NCBI GenBank assembly: GCA_016715905.1
Contig: JADJXI010000003.1
Coordinates: 1 to 64,000 of the forward strand
Origin: Sphingobacteriaceae bacterium
GTDB taxonomy: Bacteria > Bacteroidota > Bacteroidia > B-17B0 > Aurantibacillaceae
Length of the DNA stretch: 64,000 nt
Direction of reading: 5' to 3'
Of this stretch, positions 26,820 through 35,016 are shown in pieces. Position numbers and translations under genes: made by a program. Each line of letters begins with the position of its first letter. Position 1 is the first letter of the stretch. The notes beneath the pieces are model-generated. The model ran no database searches. It saw only the letters and a list, made by a program, of their open reading frames with translations, and was not told the origin of the DNA.

Positions 26820-26969
26820 CTCTTGTTAAACAACCTGTTCTAAATGAATGTAGGAGTAAACAAGGTTTTTAAAAAATTGTTTTGTAAACACACATTAACC
26901 AAAAGAATTTATTAAAATTTATCTTGACCTTGTTTAGTCCGAAATGAAAGTACCTTTGTTTAACAAGAG
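26820..26969. repeat. Nested inverted repeats with TAAACAA/TTGTTTA words
   Basis: The outer arms CTCTTGTTAAACA (26820-26832) and TGTTTAACAAGAG (26957-26969) are a perfect 13-bp inverted pair. The inner arms AGTAAACAAGGT (26855-26866) and ACCTTGTTTAGT (26927-26938) match at 11 of 12 positions. Related TTGTTTA words recur nearby. This is consistent with an origin or a multi-site operator for an element-encoded DNA-binding protein. It starts directly after the gene ending at 26974. Confidence 0.6.
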
Positions 26970-26973
26970 GAAA

Positions 26974-27207
26974 TTAATCCAATATCACAAAGAAGTAGTA
27001 GTAATAGAATTGACCTTTGAAGCCATAAACCATAATCCCACTTGGGCCATATGACACGCTTGTAATTACATATACTTCACCATTTAGTATTTCTCCTACA
27101 TCAATCAAAGAAAGGGCCTTAAAAGGGGTTTTAATCCTTCTAAGAGTCCCTTTATTTGTAACAACGAGTAAACCTTCATAGTCTAAATAAAAAAAGTGTT
27201 TCTCCAT
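26974..27207 (-). CDS. Small unknown island protein
   Basis: 77 residues, rich in aromatic residues (a YYYYFF run near the C-terminus) and beta-strand forming by inspection, with no signal peptide. Its ATG overlaps the stop of the upstream gene by one base (TAATG), so the two are translationally coupled. I do not recognise the family. Its place next to a putative replication origin hints at an element-maintenance role, which is inference only. Confidence 0.5.
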   Translation of the reverse strand: MEKHFFYLDYEGLLVVTNKGTLRRIKTPFKALSLIDVGEILNGEVYVITSVSYGPSGIMVYGFKGQFYYYYFFVILD

Positions 27208-27533
27208 TATTGACCTTGAAAAACAGATTCTTCAATTGTTGTACCTTCTTCACTATATTCATAAGTGAATTCAATTTCAATCTCTTCTCCAGATTGTGTT
27301 TTGAATAAGTAAGGCGCACATACTTTTTTAATAATAGAGCCAGTCATCTTTTGGCCAATCATTTGCTTGGCTACTTTTAATGAAAGAGTGCAGGGCACAC
27401 TTGCTTTTCTTGTTGTTGCATAGAATTTGCCTTTTTGAGATTTAACCATCTCAACTCCTCCCGAGAGGATGAATGAAGTAAATACTTCGTCTTTGCTGTT
27501 TTTTCTTTCAACAGCATCAATAATTGTTACCAT
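27207..27533 (-). CDS. Small unknown island protein, coupled to the next gene
   Basis: 108 residues, cytoplasmic, mixed alpha/beta with an acidic C-terminus (EEIEIEFTYEYSEEGTTIEES). It starts MVTIIDAVERKNSKDEVFTSFILSGG. Bacteroidota mobile elements often carry a small gene of this sort near VapE, but I cannot name a function. It overlaps the next gene by one base. Confidence 0.55.
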   Translation of the reverse strand: MVTIIDAVERKNSKDEVFTSFILSGGVEMVKSQKGKFYATTRKASVPCTLSLKVAKQMIGQKMTGSIIKKVCAPYLFKTQSGEEIEIEFTYEYSEEGTTIEESVFQGQ

Positions 27534-27646
27534 AAACTATTAGTTTTAAGTTAATAAAATGGAAAATCTACAATGATTTCCCTGTCAGAGTTTAGAGGGG
27601 GTGTAGTAGGGGGGTGACTTGTTGTTTGACGTAAAAAAATAAAAAA

Positions 27647-28372
27647 TTAATTTTTTAAAATAAAATAGTCAGTATTGCGGTCATATATAAGAAAGCCGTT
27701 TACATATGAATTCCCATCGATTTCCATTTCTATATCACTTTCTAAAACCCATTTTTTTCTAGGGGCATGGGTGTCAATTGAAATGTAGCGGTAGTTACAA
27801 GCTTCATTACCAATCTTTAGTTTATATTTCATATCATATTTTAACGGAATAATGAAATTACAATAAACGGTATCTGATGTAATTGAATTATCAGTTTCAT
27901 TAATCACTTCAAGTATGTAAGGCGCTTGCATTCGAAACTTTTCCATTTTCACAAGAAATTTCATATAAAGAAATGAGTCAGTTGGAAATTTTGATAGGAT
28001 GCTATTAATTTTATCGCTATTAATGGAATCTCTGGCCCAAGCAGCGACATAGTCATGCCCTCCTTTAGAATAGACATGTATAACACCTAATGATTTCCCT
28101 TTTATAGAAACGGCTATAGACAATTTTCCTGTGTAATTTTTTACAAACCTAAAAGTACCGTTATTTAAATTTTTAAACACTATTCCAGCGCCTAAACAGG
28201 AAAGCTGCGCCTCATTTGCGTTTTTGTGGTATACTTTTAGCGTATAGCATTTTGAGGTTTCAATAGTGTCATTTTTTAAATTAACAATTTCAATTTTGTT
28301 TTTTTTAGTTTGCGCATTAAGCATTATAACAAACATAAAATATAATAATGCTGTAATTTTTAATTTCTTCAT
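27647..28372 (-). CDS. Exported protein of unknown function
   Basis: 241 residues with an N-terminal signal peptide (MKKLKITALLYFMFVIMLNAQ). The mature part begins with a beta-rich stretch (TLKVYHKNANEAQLSCLG...FKNLNNGTFRFVKNYTGKLSIAVSIKGK) slightly reminiscent of the Ig-like C-terminal domains of GldM-like proteins. The rest is unassigned. It stands alone on the minus strand, with about 110 bp on the left and 95 bp on the right. It is an unusual cargo for a small island, perhaps a surface modifier. Confidence 0.55.
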   Translation of the reverse strand: MKKLKITALLYFMFVIMLNAQTKKNKIEIVNLKNDTIETSKCYTLKVYHKNANEAQLSCLGAGIVFKNLNNGTFRFVKNYTGKLSIAVSIKGKSLGVIHVYSKGGHDYVAAWARDSINSDKINSILSKFPTDSFLYMKFLVKMEKFRMQAPYILEVINETDNSITSDTVYCNFIIPLKYDMKYKLKIGNEACNYRYISIDTHAPRKKWVLESDIEMEIDGNSYVNGFLIYDRNTDYFILKN

Positions 28373-28467
28373 TTAATTTGAATTTATATTATGTGGATAA
28401 TTTAAAGAACGGGAAGGTTAAGTATTTATGAATACAACACATAGAAGAAAAAAAGTATCTAGTAATA

Positions 28468-29076
28468 TTATTTGTAAATAGTTTCAATAAAGTATACATC
28501 GTAATAAGTATCCTCTATTCGAGTTGGCTCACCAATCATGGTACAAATCGTTTTAACCAATGCCTTGCCTTTGGTAATGGAGCTAGAAAATGGTATTGGC
28601 ACATCTTTTTCGTTGTTCTTTACAAAGTGCGTGATTTTATTTTTTTGAACATATACTTTCAAGCTTACAACTCCTTCAATTTGATCTACAAATTCACAAT
28701 TGTAAACTCCATCAATCAATGTTACAGGATAACTTGGCGCATTAGCATATAAATCTTGAATTTTTTGAATTTGTTTTTCATTTTTCAAACGTAATTCTTT
28801 CTTTTTATTCTCTTCAATTTGGGATTGATTGTTGGATTTGGTATTGTAATTATTGTATTCTTGGTCTTGTTTGATGTTATCAGTTTGTTTTTTCCTTAAG
28901 TCCTCACGTTTTTTTTCTTCAGCCTCTTCTTGTGCTTGAGCTAATTTTAAAAGAAGGTCAAGATTTGAGGTTGTATGAGTGCTTTCATATTTCTGCTGGG
29001 TTGGCGTATCATATCTATTTTGCGAAGCACAATATAGTGTTAGAAAAATAAAAATTTGAATAAGTGTAGTTTTCAT
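28468..29076 (-). CDS. Exported coiled-coil protein of unknown function
   Basis: About 203 residues from ATG 29076; the longer frame to 29175 is less likely because this ATG opens a signal peptide (MKTTLIQIFIFLTLYCASQ). Residues about 35-110 are a charged Lys/Glu/Gln-rich helix or coiled coil (AQEEAEEKKREDLRKKQ...). The C-terminal 90 residues form a small globular domain. It is divergent from the XRE regulator gene, with an 83-bp shared upstream region. Family not recognised. Confidence 0.55.
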   Translation of the reverse strand: MKTTLIQIFIFLTLYCASQNRYDTPTQQKYESTHTTSNLDLLLKLAQAQEEAEEKKREDLRKKQTDNIKQDQEYNNYNTKSNNQSQIEENKKKELRLKNEKQIQKIQDLYANAPSYPVTLIDGVYNCEFVDQIEGVVSLKVYVQKNKITHFVKNNEKDVPIPFSSSITKGKALVKTICTMIGEPTRIEDTYYDVYFIETIYK

Positions 29077-29159
29077 AATGTTATGTTTGATTAGTAAAAT
29101 TAATAAAATATAGCACAAGTGCAATAACATAATTATAGCAAATGTGCTCTTTTTGAATT

Positions 29160-29417
29160 GTGAATAAAAAGGCAATTAAAAAAAGGGTATTGATCTATGA
29201 TGAAGAGGGATTAAAGTTGCTTGCATCAAGCATTAAGGGAGTAAGAGCTTCTAAAGGTTATACTCAGGAAGATTTAGCCTATGAATCGGGATTAAGTTTA
29301 TCACAAATTGCAAGAATTGAAACCTGCAAAATTAACCCAACAGTCAGTACGATATTTCAAATTGCCCGTACTTTAAAAGTGAATGTTTCTGAGTTGTTTG
29401 ATTTTAGGTTGAAGTAA
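29160..29417 (+). CDS. XRE-family transcriptional regulator
   Basis: 85 residues from a GTG start at 29160. It has a helix-turn-helix of the Cro/C1 type (LASSIKGVRASKGYTQEDLAYESGLSLSQIARIETCKINPTVSTIFQIARTLKVNVSELF). It is the only plus-strand gene in the integrase-proximal half of the island and faces away from the others, the usual place of an element master regulator. Targets are unknown; the nested inverted repeats at 26820-26969 are a candidate operator. Confidence 0.8.
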   Translation: MNKKAIKKRVLIYDEEGLKLLASSIKGVRASKGYTQEDLAYESGLSLSQIARIETCKINPTVSTIFQIARTLKVNVSELFDFRLK

Positions 29418-29481
29418 AATTAAAAATTTCATAATTATTCAAAGAAATTGCAAATAGAAAGGTTGTTATTTAAACTTTTAA

Positions 29482-31398
29482 CTATTCAATTTTGAAAACC
29501 TTATCTGTATCATAAAATACTAATTTCTTTTCTATCCCATTTAATTTACAATGAATAGATAAGGTTTTTACAGTTCCAAAAATAGGGTCTGGTATACCGA
29601 ATGTAGATGGGTCCACAGGACCATGAATTATTCCTCTTGAAACTTGTTCTAATATAATTTCAGTAATGTCTATTAATTTTGATGGTATACCATAAGTTGC
29701 TCTGATAATTTCTATTTCAGAAGAAATTAATTTGTTCCATTTTTTAATATTGAGTACAATAGAATCTATTTTAAGTTTTAAGTCAAATAAATCAAGGTCA
29801 TCCTTTGTAATGAAATTAATTATTTCTTTTGCGAATAAGTTTTTAGTTTGTGCATAAGGAATTTTGTAATTAGATTTGATTTTCACCTCAAATTTTTCAA
29901 ATTTATCCCCCTTAAATTTTGGTTTTTTTATTTCCTTTGAATTTAACCATTTGTTAATGGTTGAATCCGTTAAGTAATTTTCTATTTCAATACCTGAAGT
30001 TATCCAACATTTATCACCACCCAATTCTTCATTTATTCGTTTTTTCGTTTTATTTATATCTTCATTAATATTTCTCCTATCCTTATCAATTATAACGAAT
30101 GAATTTCTATTAATTTTTAAAAGTGGTATTAATTCACTTTCAAAATAAGAAAAAGTAATTGTGCTCAATAATTTTCCACCATAAAACATAATACTGTAAT
30201 GCAACCCTTCCTTGAGTTCTGGAGCAATTAAGTTAATCCATTTGTTTAAATAATGTCTATCACTTGGTCCTTCCACCCATATTATTCCGTTGCTTTGAAA
30301 AATATCGCTCGCCTTAATTTCCAAATCATCTAGAACTCTATTAATTCCTTTAGAACAATTCACATTGTTCGTTACTGAATCACTTATATGGATAATTTGT
30401 GCATTTTCATTAGCGCCAAATGAGTCAATTACCACATTAGAGTGAGTGGTTATAAAAAATACAGATTCAAACCTTAAAGCAAAATCTTTTATGAAATTAA
30501 ATAATCTTCTTTGTAATGAGGGATGTAAGTTGTTTTCTAATTCTTCGAATAGGAAAATATATTCATTCTCCTGTTTTTTTTCAAGTTTAGGAATTACAAT
30601 TAAGTTCAATAAAACTTGTAAAATAGTTTTAATTCCACTACCCATTTTTGATAATGCAATTCTAACTCCATTTTTATCTTCAAGATAAATCTCCCAAACG
30701 TTAGATTCAGTATTTTGAGTTAAAATACGTGTAAACTGAATTTCAGGATAGGTTATGGAATTCAATCCTTTTAATAGTAAAGACTCTATCCAAGTAGAGT
30801 CATATTCAGCAGAATTTATAATTTCTTGAGCTAAGGCGGTTGCCCCTTTACCATCTGCTACTAAAGCTAGATTTTTTGCCTGAGCTTCTGGTTTTATGTC
30901 TCGTTCTGCATTTATAGATTTTATAATTTTACCTTTAAAAGGATGCGAATTTATCCTTACTAATTCTTCATGTCGTCTATTGTTAGGAATTTTAATTGGC
31001 TTACTTGAACCAATAAATTTAATACCATTATCATAGCCCCATTCAGCAGTAATTGTTTCCCCGACAAAATCTTTTCCGTAATGATAATAATTTGGACCTG
31101 ATATATTACCACCTGAAAGGTTTTCGGGATAAAAATCTTTAATGGTGGATTCGGTTAATTTTGATGTGTAAATGATGGCTAATTTTGGAAAGTTCTTTTT
31201 AATAATATCAAAATTAGTTGAGTTAGCCATTGTTTTAACCAATTCAAGTAAACTACTTTTACCAGAATTATTTTTACCAATTATTATATTTATTGGTAAA
31301 ATTTTATCAAACCCTTGTGGCTCGTCACCAAAACATTTATAATTTTTTATTTTAAAACTGAACTTGTCCATTATTTTAAATCCGCAAATATTTTTCAA
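29482..31398 (-). CDS. OLD-family ATPase / TOPRIM nuclease, probable phage defence
   Basis: 638 residues. An N-terminal SMC/ABC-type ATPase carries Walker A GKNNSGKS (about 41-48), signature-like LSKMGSGIKT, Walker B YIFLFEELENNLHP and His-switch FFITTHSNVV. A TOPRIM domain follows (GIIWVEGPSDRHYL near 373; FVIIDKDRR near 434), with a C-terminal helical region. This is the overcoming-lysogenization-defect nuclease architecture. No UvrD-like helicase is adjacent, so it is not Gabija; it resembles stand-alone class 1 OLD proteins. Its position next to the integrase in an island fits a defence cargo. An alternative start is the ATG at 31371 (MDKFSFKIKNY). Confidence 0.85.
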   Translation of the reverse strand: MKNICGFKIMDKFSFKIKNYKCFGDEPQGFDKILPINIIIGKNNSGKSSLLELVKTMANSTNFDIIKKNFPKLAIIYTSKLTESTIKDFYPENLSGGNISGPNYYHYGKDFVGETITAEWGYDNGIKFIGSSKPIKIPNNRRHEELVRINSHPFKGKIIKSINAERDIKPEAQAKNLALVADGKGATALAQEIINSAEYDSTWIESLLLKGLNSITYPEIQFTRILTQNTESNVWEIYLEDKNGVRIALSKMGSGIKTILQVLLNLIVIPKLEKKQENEYIFLFEELENNLHPSLQRRLFNFIKDFALRFESVFFITTHSNVVIDSFGANENAQIIHISDSVTNNVNCSKGINRVLDDLEIKASDIFQSNGIIWVEGPSDRHYLNKWINLIAPELKEGLHYSIMFYGGKLLSTITFSYFESELIPLLKINRNSFVIIDKDRRNINEDINKTKKRINEELGGDKCWITSGIEIENYLTDSTINKWLNSKEIKKPKFKGDKFEKFEVKIKSNYKIPYAQTKNLFAKEIINFITKDDLDLFDLKLKIDSIVLNIKKWNKLISSEIEIIRATYGIPSKLIDITEIILEQVSRGIIHGPVDPSTFGIPDPIFGTVKTLSIHCKLNGIEKKLVFYDTDKVFKIE

Positions 31399-31480
31399 GA
31401 TTAAAGTTACGTAGGAAATAGCAGTATTAATACTATATTTTATAGCAATTCTTCCTCTTTATCTTAAATAAACAAGGATT

Positions 31481-32701
31481 TTACCCCTTGTTTATTATTT
31501 TATCCATTACTTTAATATTCATTTCATCTATCAGTTCTTTATCATAAGCTTCAAGATAAATTCCAGTCACTTTGTTCCCATATTCATGTCCTAGAGCTTC
31601 GGCTATTAAATCCTTACTATAACCCATTTGCTTGGCTATATTCGACCAAGTATATCTAAATACATAACCCGTTATTTTCTCCTTTGTTTTAATTTGCTTA
31701 CCTAGTTGTTTCAGATGAGCATTAAAGACTTTATTTTTTTGTTTTAATAACTCTGGAAATCCTTTTTGGAATTTATCTTCCAAGTTTATATTTCCTAATA
31801 TAGTGTTATGGTTCTTATGCAAAAAGTGCTCTAGTATTGAATGAGCTTCAGTTGGAATTTTTATGCTATACATTCTACCTGTCTTTGCTCTTTTATAAAT
31901 TAATCTATCTCCTTTAATACTTTCAGTTGTTAAGAGTTGTAGATCTTTAAAATTAATACCAATAAGCATAAACATAAGTTTACCAGTGAGCCAACTTTCA
32001 TAATATATTGAATCAGGTTTTAATTGCAGACTAAAAAATAGTTTCATTTCATTTAAAGTAATAGTTCTTGGTATTGTTTTTTCCTTCTTCAACTTGAAAT
32101 TCCGAAATGGATAATGATTCATGGAAACAACTTTGTGATTAATTGCTTTATTGTACACAGCTCTAAAGGTTCTTAAGTACAGATTAATTGAATTAATACC
32201 TGTTCCTTGTTTAATAAAATCAATTTCTAAGCTCTTAAGAAAAGAATAGTCTATTTTTTCAAAAGGAATATTGAGATCACATTTCTTAATCACTGCTTTT
32301 AAAGATTCAGAGTAGATTAAAGCGTTGCCGTTTTTATTTGAATCATATAAATTTTTGATTTCATTTTTCCAGAATTCATTAACAGTTTGTTTTTTTTCGG
32401 ATTTGGATATTAAGTAATCTCTGATTTTTTGAATATTCTTATCATAGGGAAATTGTTTTTCAAATTCTATTATTTTATATAGGTATTTAATTTTCTTTTC
32501 TTGAAGCTCCTTATTAATTATTTCAAATAGTGGGTGTGATGGTTTTATGTTGTTTGTTATGGTTGACCAACATTTGTCTGTAGAGTTGAATCCTGTTGGA
32601 ATGTCTCTTGTTTGTCCATTCAGACTAAGTCTAAACACTAAGGGAAATGAACCGTCTTTTTTTGCTCGTCTTGTATCGAGCGTTAATTTTAATGTTATCA
32701 T
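31481..32701 (-). CDS. Tyrosine recombinase (island integrase)
   Basis: 406 residues: an arm-binding N-terminus (MITLKLTLDTRRAKKDGSFPLVFRLSLNG), a SAM-like core-binding domain (about 105-205) and a catalytic domain. Visible catalytic residues are the beta-hairpin Lys (YKRAKTGR), the second Arg (YVFRYTWSN), His (EALGHE) and the nucleophile Tyr (TGIYLEAYD). The usual first Arg is replaced: the motif reads MLIGINFKDL where many relatives have a TRGM-type sequence, and the HxxR His is Tyr. Such deviations exist in a Bacteroidota subgroup. It lies 54 bp inside attR and the tRNA-Val gene it targets. Confidence 0.9.
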   Translation of the reverse strand: MITLKLTLDTRRAKKDGSFPLVFRLSLNGQTRDIPTGFNSTDKCWSTITNNIKPSHPLFEIINKELQEKKIKYLYKIIEFEKQFPYDKNIQKIRDYLISKSEKKQTVNEFWKNEIKNLYDSNKNGNALIYSESLKAVIKKCDLNIPFEKIDYSFLKSLEIDFIKQGTGINSINLYLRTFRAVYNKAINHKVVSMNHYPFRNFKLKKEKTIPRTITLNEMKLFFSLQLKPDSIYYESWLTGKLMFMLIGINFKDLQLLTTESIKGDRLIYKRAKTGRMYSIKIPTEAHSILEHFLHKNHNTILGNINLEDKFQKGFPELLKQKNKVFNAHLKQLGKQIKTKEKITGYVFRYTWSNIAKQMGYSKDLIAEALGHEYGNKVTGIYLEAYDKELIDEMNIKVMDKIINKG

Positions 32702-32730
32702 TTGCTACAGGTTTTGTAGCCTTCACTTGT

Positions 32731-32764
32731 AAAATTTGCAGGTAATTTGCAGGTAATTTGCAGG
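32731..32764. repeat. Three tandem 11-bp integrase arm-type repeats
   Basis: ATTTGCAGGTA occurs three times head to tail between the integrase start and attR. Single copies are at attL (10901-10911) and just inside it (11127-11137). They are probably arm-type binding sites for the integrase. Confidence 0.6.
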
Positions 32765-32917
32765 TAGATTTAGCTGGTTCCAACTTTAGTTGGTCATCAG
32801 AGCATCGCTGGGAGAACCGTTCCTAAAAGAAAAAGCCTCAGTATCATTTGGATACGAGGCTTTCTTCTGTGGGAACTACTGGGTTCGAACCAGTGACCCC
32901 CTGCTTGTAAGGCAGGT
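32755..32917. repeat. attR direct repeat of the tRNA-Val island
   Basis: Matches 10900-11062 throughout and ends inside the tRNA at GGCAGGT (32917). To the right the intact 5' part of the tRNA follows. Confidence 0.85.
32829..32863 (-). terminator. Terminator of tRNA-Val
   Basis: On the minus strand: AAAGCCTC-gTATC...GATAc-TGAGGCTTTTTC. It lies about 7 bp downstream of the tRNA and is duplicated at attL (10975-11009). Confidence 0.8.
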
Positions 32918-32944
32918 GCTCTGAACCAGCTGAGCTAAGCTCCC
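32870..32944 (-). tRNA. tRNA-Val (anticodon UAC)
   Basis: 75 nt with acceptor GGGAGCT pairing AGTTCCC, D arm TTAGCTCAGCTGGTTCAGAGC, anticodon stem CCTGC/GCAGG with loop CTTACAA (anticodon TAC), and T arm with GGTTCGAAC. CCA is not encoded. It is the attachment gene of the island; its 3' portion is supplied by the element's attP. Confidence 0.95.
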
Positions 32945-32971
32945 ATTTGTTTAGGAAGTTTTTTTCTTCCG

Positions 32972-33011
32972 GCGCTCTGAACCTCCGCCGCGGCGGATGA
33001 GCTAAGCTCCC
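32972..33011 (-). pseudogene. Partial second tRNA-Val 5' end with palindromic insert
   Basis: On the minus strand it reads GGGAGCTTAGCTCA, then a palindrome TCCGCCGCGGCGGA (32984-32997), then GGTTCAGAGC. The outer parts equal the D-arm half of the adjacent tRNA. The upstream CATTTGTTTA is also duplicated (32945-32953 and 33012-33020). It looks like a tandem partial duplication that later received a small palindrome. Confidence 0.7.
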
Positions 33012-33093
33012 ATTTGTTTATAGAGTAATGAACTCTTTTTTTCCTTTCTAATAGGTCGGCAAATTTAATTACTTATTGTGAAATGAACAAGTA

Positions 33094-33863
33094 TTAGTGT
33101 GCTTCATTTGTATCCGGAATCAACATTCCATCTACCAATACTCTACCACAATGTTCGCAAACAATAATTTTTTTGTTGGTTCTAATATCTAACTGTCTTT
33201 GCGGTGGTATTTTATTATAACAACCTCCACAAGCATCACGTTCTACCGCAACTACTGCTAATCCGTTTTTTGAATTTGCTCTTATTCTTTTATAAGCATT
33301 TAATAATCTGTCTTCAATTTCAGAACTGGCTTTTTCGCTATCTACCAATAAATCTTTTTCTTCTTTTTCGGTTTCTGAAATAATCTCTTCCAGTTCAGCT
33401 TTCTTTACTTTTAAGTCCTTACTTCTTTCTTCAAATTCTACCTTACTTTTTTCAAGTAATTCAGCTTTTAAAATGATAGCCGCCTTTGCTTCTTTCTGAC
33501 GCTTTTCAGCTAATTGAATTTCCAAATTCTGAATTCAATTTCCTTGGTAATCGCATCATACTCTCTGTTATTTCTAACTTTATTTTGTTGCGCTTCGTAC
33601 TTTTTAATATTCGCTTGAAAATCTTTAATCGCCTGCTTTTTTTCATTCAATTGATTTTCTAGTTCTGCTACTTCTTCGGTAACATTTTGTAATCTGGTTT
33701 CTAAACCCAAAACAGTATCTTCCAAATCACTTACTTCCAAAGGCAATTCTCCGCGTATGGTGCGTAAGCGATCAATTTTACTGTCTATTAATTGCAACTG
33801 GTATAGTGATTTCAGTTTACCTTCTACCGAAGCATCTATCTTTTCTTTAATTTTAGCGCTCAT
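33094..33863 (-). pseudogene. C4-type zinc-ribbon coiled-coil protein, one frameshift
   Basis: A conserved Bacteroidota protein with an N-terminal coiled coil (SAKIKEKIDASVEGKLKSLYQLQ... to KEIEF) and a C-terminal zinc ribbon (CGGCYNKIPP...CEHCGRVLV). The frame breaks once near 33520, where EYDAITKEIEF should run into LEIQLAEKRQKEAK; a single-base deletion explains it. Both halves are otherwise clean, so either a recent mutation or a sequencing error is possible. It lies 1 bp downstream of the Nif3-family gene, the usual pairing in Bacteroidota. Confidence 0.8.
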
Positions 33864-33864
33864 C

Positions 33865-34965
33865 TTATATAAAATAATTTACCGGGTTCGTATTGATTTT
33901 TGATAAATGGATTGCAAATGTAGCAAATTTTTTAGTGATAATTTCATAAAATATCTCCGGTGTATATTGTTCTGTTTCAAAATGTCCGGCATCTACCAAT
34001 AGGAGCTTTTCTTCCACTTCAAAAAAATCGTGATACTTAAAATCAGAAGTCAAAAACGCATCACTTTTGCTATTTATCGCGTTTTTTAACAAAAAACGAC
34101 CGCTTCCACCACAAATTGCTACTTTTTTAACAAATTTATCGCTCATTTTTGTGTGTCTTAATACCTTCGTTTTTAGTGCTTTTTGCACTAATTTCAGAAA
34201 ATCTTCTTCGCGCATGGCTTCTTTGAATTCAGCAATTATTCCGGAGCCAACTGCATTTAGCTTATTTTCAAGCGGATAAACGTCAAAAGCCACTTCTTCA
34301 TAGGGATGATTAGATTTTAATGCCTTTAAAATGTTTTTTTCATTTCGGGCTTCAAAAATGGTTTCAATTTTAATTTCCGCTTCCTTACTTAATTGTCCTG
34401 CCTTGCCAATAAAGGGATTAGTTTTATCGCTACCCTTAAATGTTCCCGTGCCGGAAGTATTAAAGCTGCAATTTTCATATTCTCCAATTTGTCCGCAACC
34501 GGCTTCAAAAAGCGCTTGCAAAACTTTTTCGTGATGTGTAGCCGGCACATAAGTAACTAATTTTCGGAGAAGATTTGTTTTAGGCGCAAGTATTTTGCAA
34601 TTCTCCAATCCTAATTTTTCGGCTATTTTATAATTTACGCCTTGCCGTACATTATCTATGTTTGTATGCGTTGCATAAAGTGCAATATTATTTTTTATGG
34701 CCTTTATGATTATTCGTTCAATAAAATTATCTCCGGTTATTTTTTTTAAGCCGGAAAATATAACCGGGTGATGCATTACAATTAAGTTAGCCTTTAGCTG
34801 AATGGCTTCATCAAGGGTTTCTTCGAGGCAATCCAGCGTTAGTAATACGCCGCTACACGCTACGTTAGCATCACCGGTAAGCAATCCGCAGTTATCATAA
34901 CTTTCTTGATAGGTGAGGGGTGCAAACTCTTCAATAACTTGGGTAATATTTTTTATGGTAATCAT
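33865..34965 (-). CDS. Nif3-like dinuclear metal-centre protein
   Basis: 366 residues of the Nif3/YbgI family. The N-terminal half has LTYQESYDNCGLLTGD and the metal-ligand motif NLIVMHHPVIF followed by ALYATHTNIDN. The C-terminal half has the remaining ligands (FLTSDFKYHDFFE, LLVDAGHFETEQ). The middle insert (about 125-235) corresponds to the PII-like domain of longer family members. It is cytoplasmic, assembling into hexameric toroids; the biochemical role is uncertain, with GTP cyclohydrolase-like or metal-chaperone functions proposed. It forms a two-gene unit with the zinc-ribbon gene. Confidence 0.9.
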   Translation of the reverse strand: MITIKNITQVIEEFAPLTYQESYDNCGLLTGDANVACSGVLLTLDCLEETLDEAIQLKANLIVMHHPVIFSGLKKITGDNFIERIIIKAIKNNIALYATHTNIDNVRQGVNYKIAEKLGLENCKILAPKTNLLRKLVTYVPATHHEKVLQALFEAGCGQIGEYENCSFNTSGTGTFKGSDKTNPFIGKAGQLSKEAEIKIETIFEARNEKNILKALKSNHPYEEVAFDVYPLENKLNAVGSGIIAEFKEAMREEDFLKLVQKALKTKVLRHTKMSDKFVKKVAICGGSGRFLLKNAINSKSDAFLTSDFKYHDFFEVEEKLLLVDAGHFETEQYTPEIFYEIITKKFATFAIHLSKINTNPVNYFI

Positions 34966-34975
34966 TTTATAGGGT

Positions 34976-35012
34976 AAAAAAAATCCCCCTGTATTTATTT
35001 AGGGGGATTTAA
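34976..35012 (-). terminator. Terminator of the PpiD-like gene
   Basis: On the minus strand: AAATCCCCCT-aaataaatac-AGGGGGATTTTTTTT, just after the stop at 35017. Confidence 0.85.
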
Positions 35013-35016
35013 GATT

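Larger units (their letters stand above)
10900..32917. mobile_element. Genomic island integrated in tRNA-Val
   Basis: An element of about 22 kb bounded by identical 163-bp direct repeats: 10900-11062 and 32755-32917. The repeat contains the 3' two-thirds of tRNA-Val plus its terminator. The intact tRNA is at the right end, with the tyrosine integrase gene immediately inside (31481-32701), the standard arrangement for tRNA-targeted integrative elements. The cargo is a secreted Rhs operon, an IS3-family element, a VapE-type helicase, an XRE regulator, an OLD nuclease and unknown genes. I see no capsid, terminase, tail or conjugation genes, so it is a satellite-like or degraded island. Internal modules at 23581-24645 suggest it is composite. 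Confidence 0.85.

Noticed and set aside
29482..31398. Gabija system (GajA with GajB)
   Set aside because: The OLD-type protein is present, but no UvrD-like GajB helicase is adjacent.
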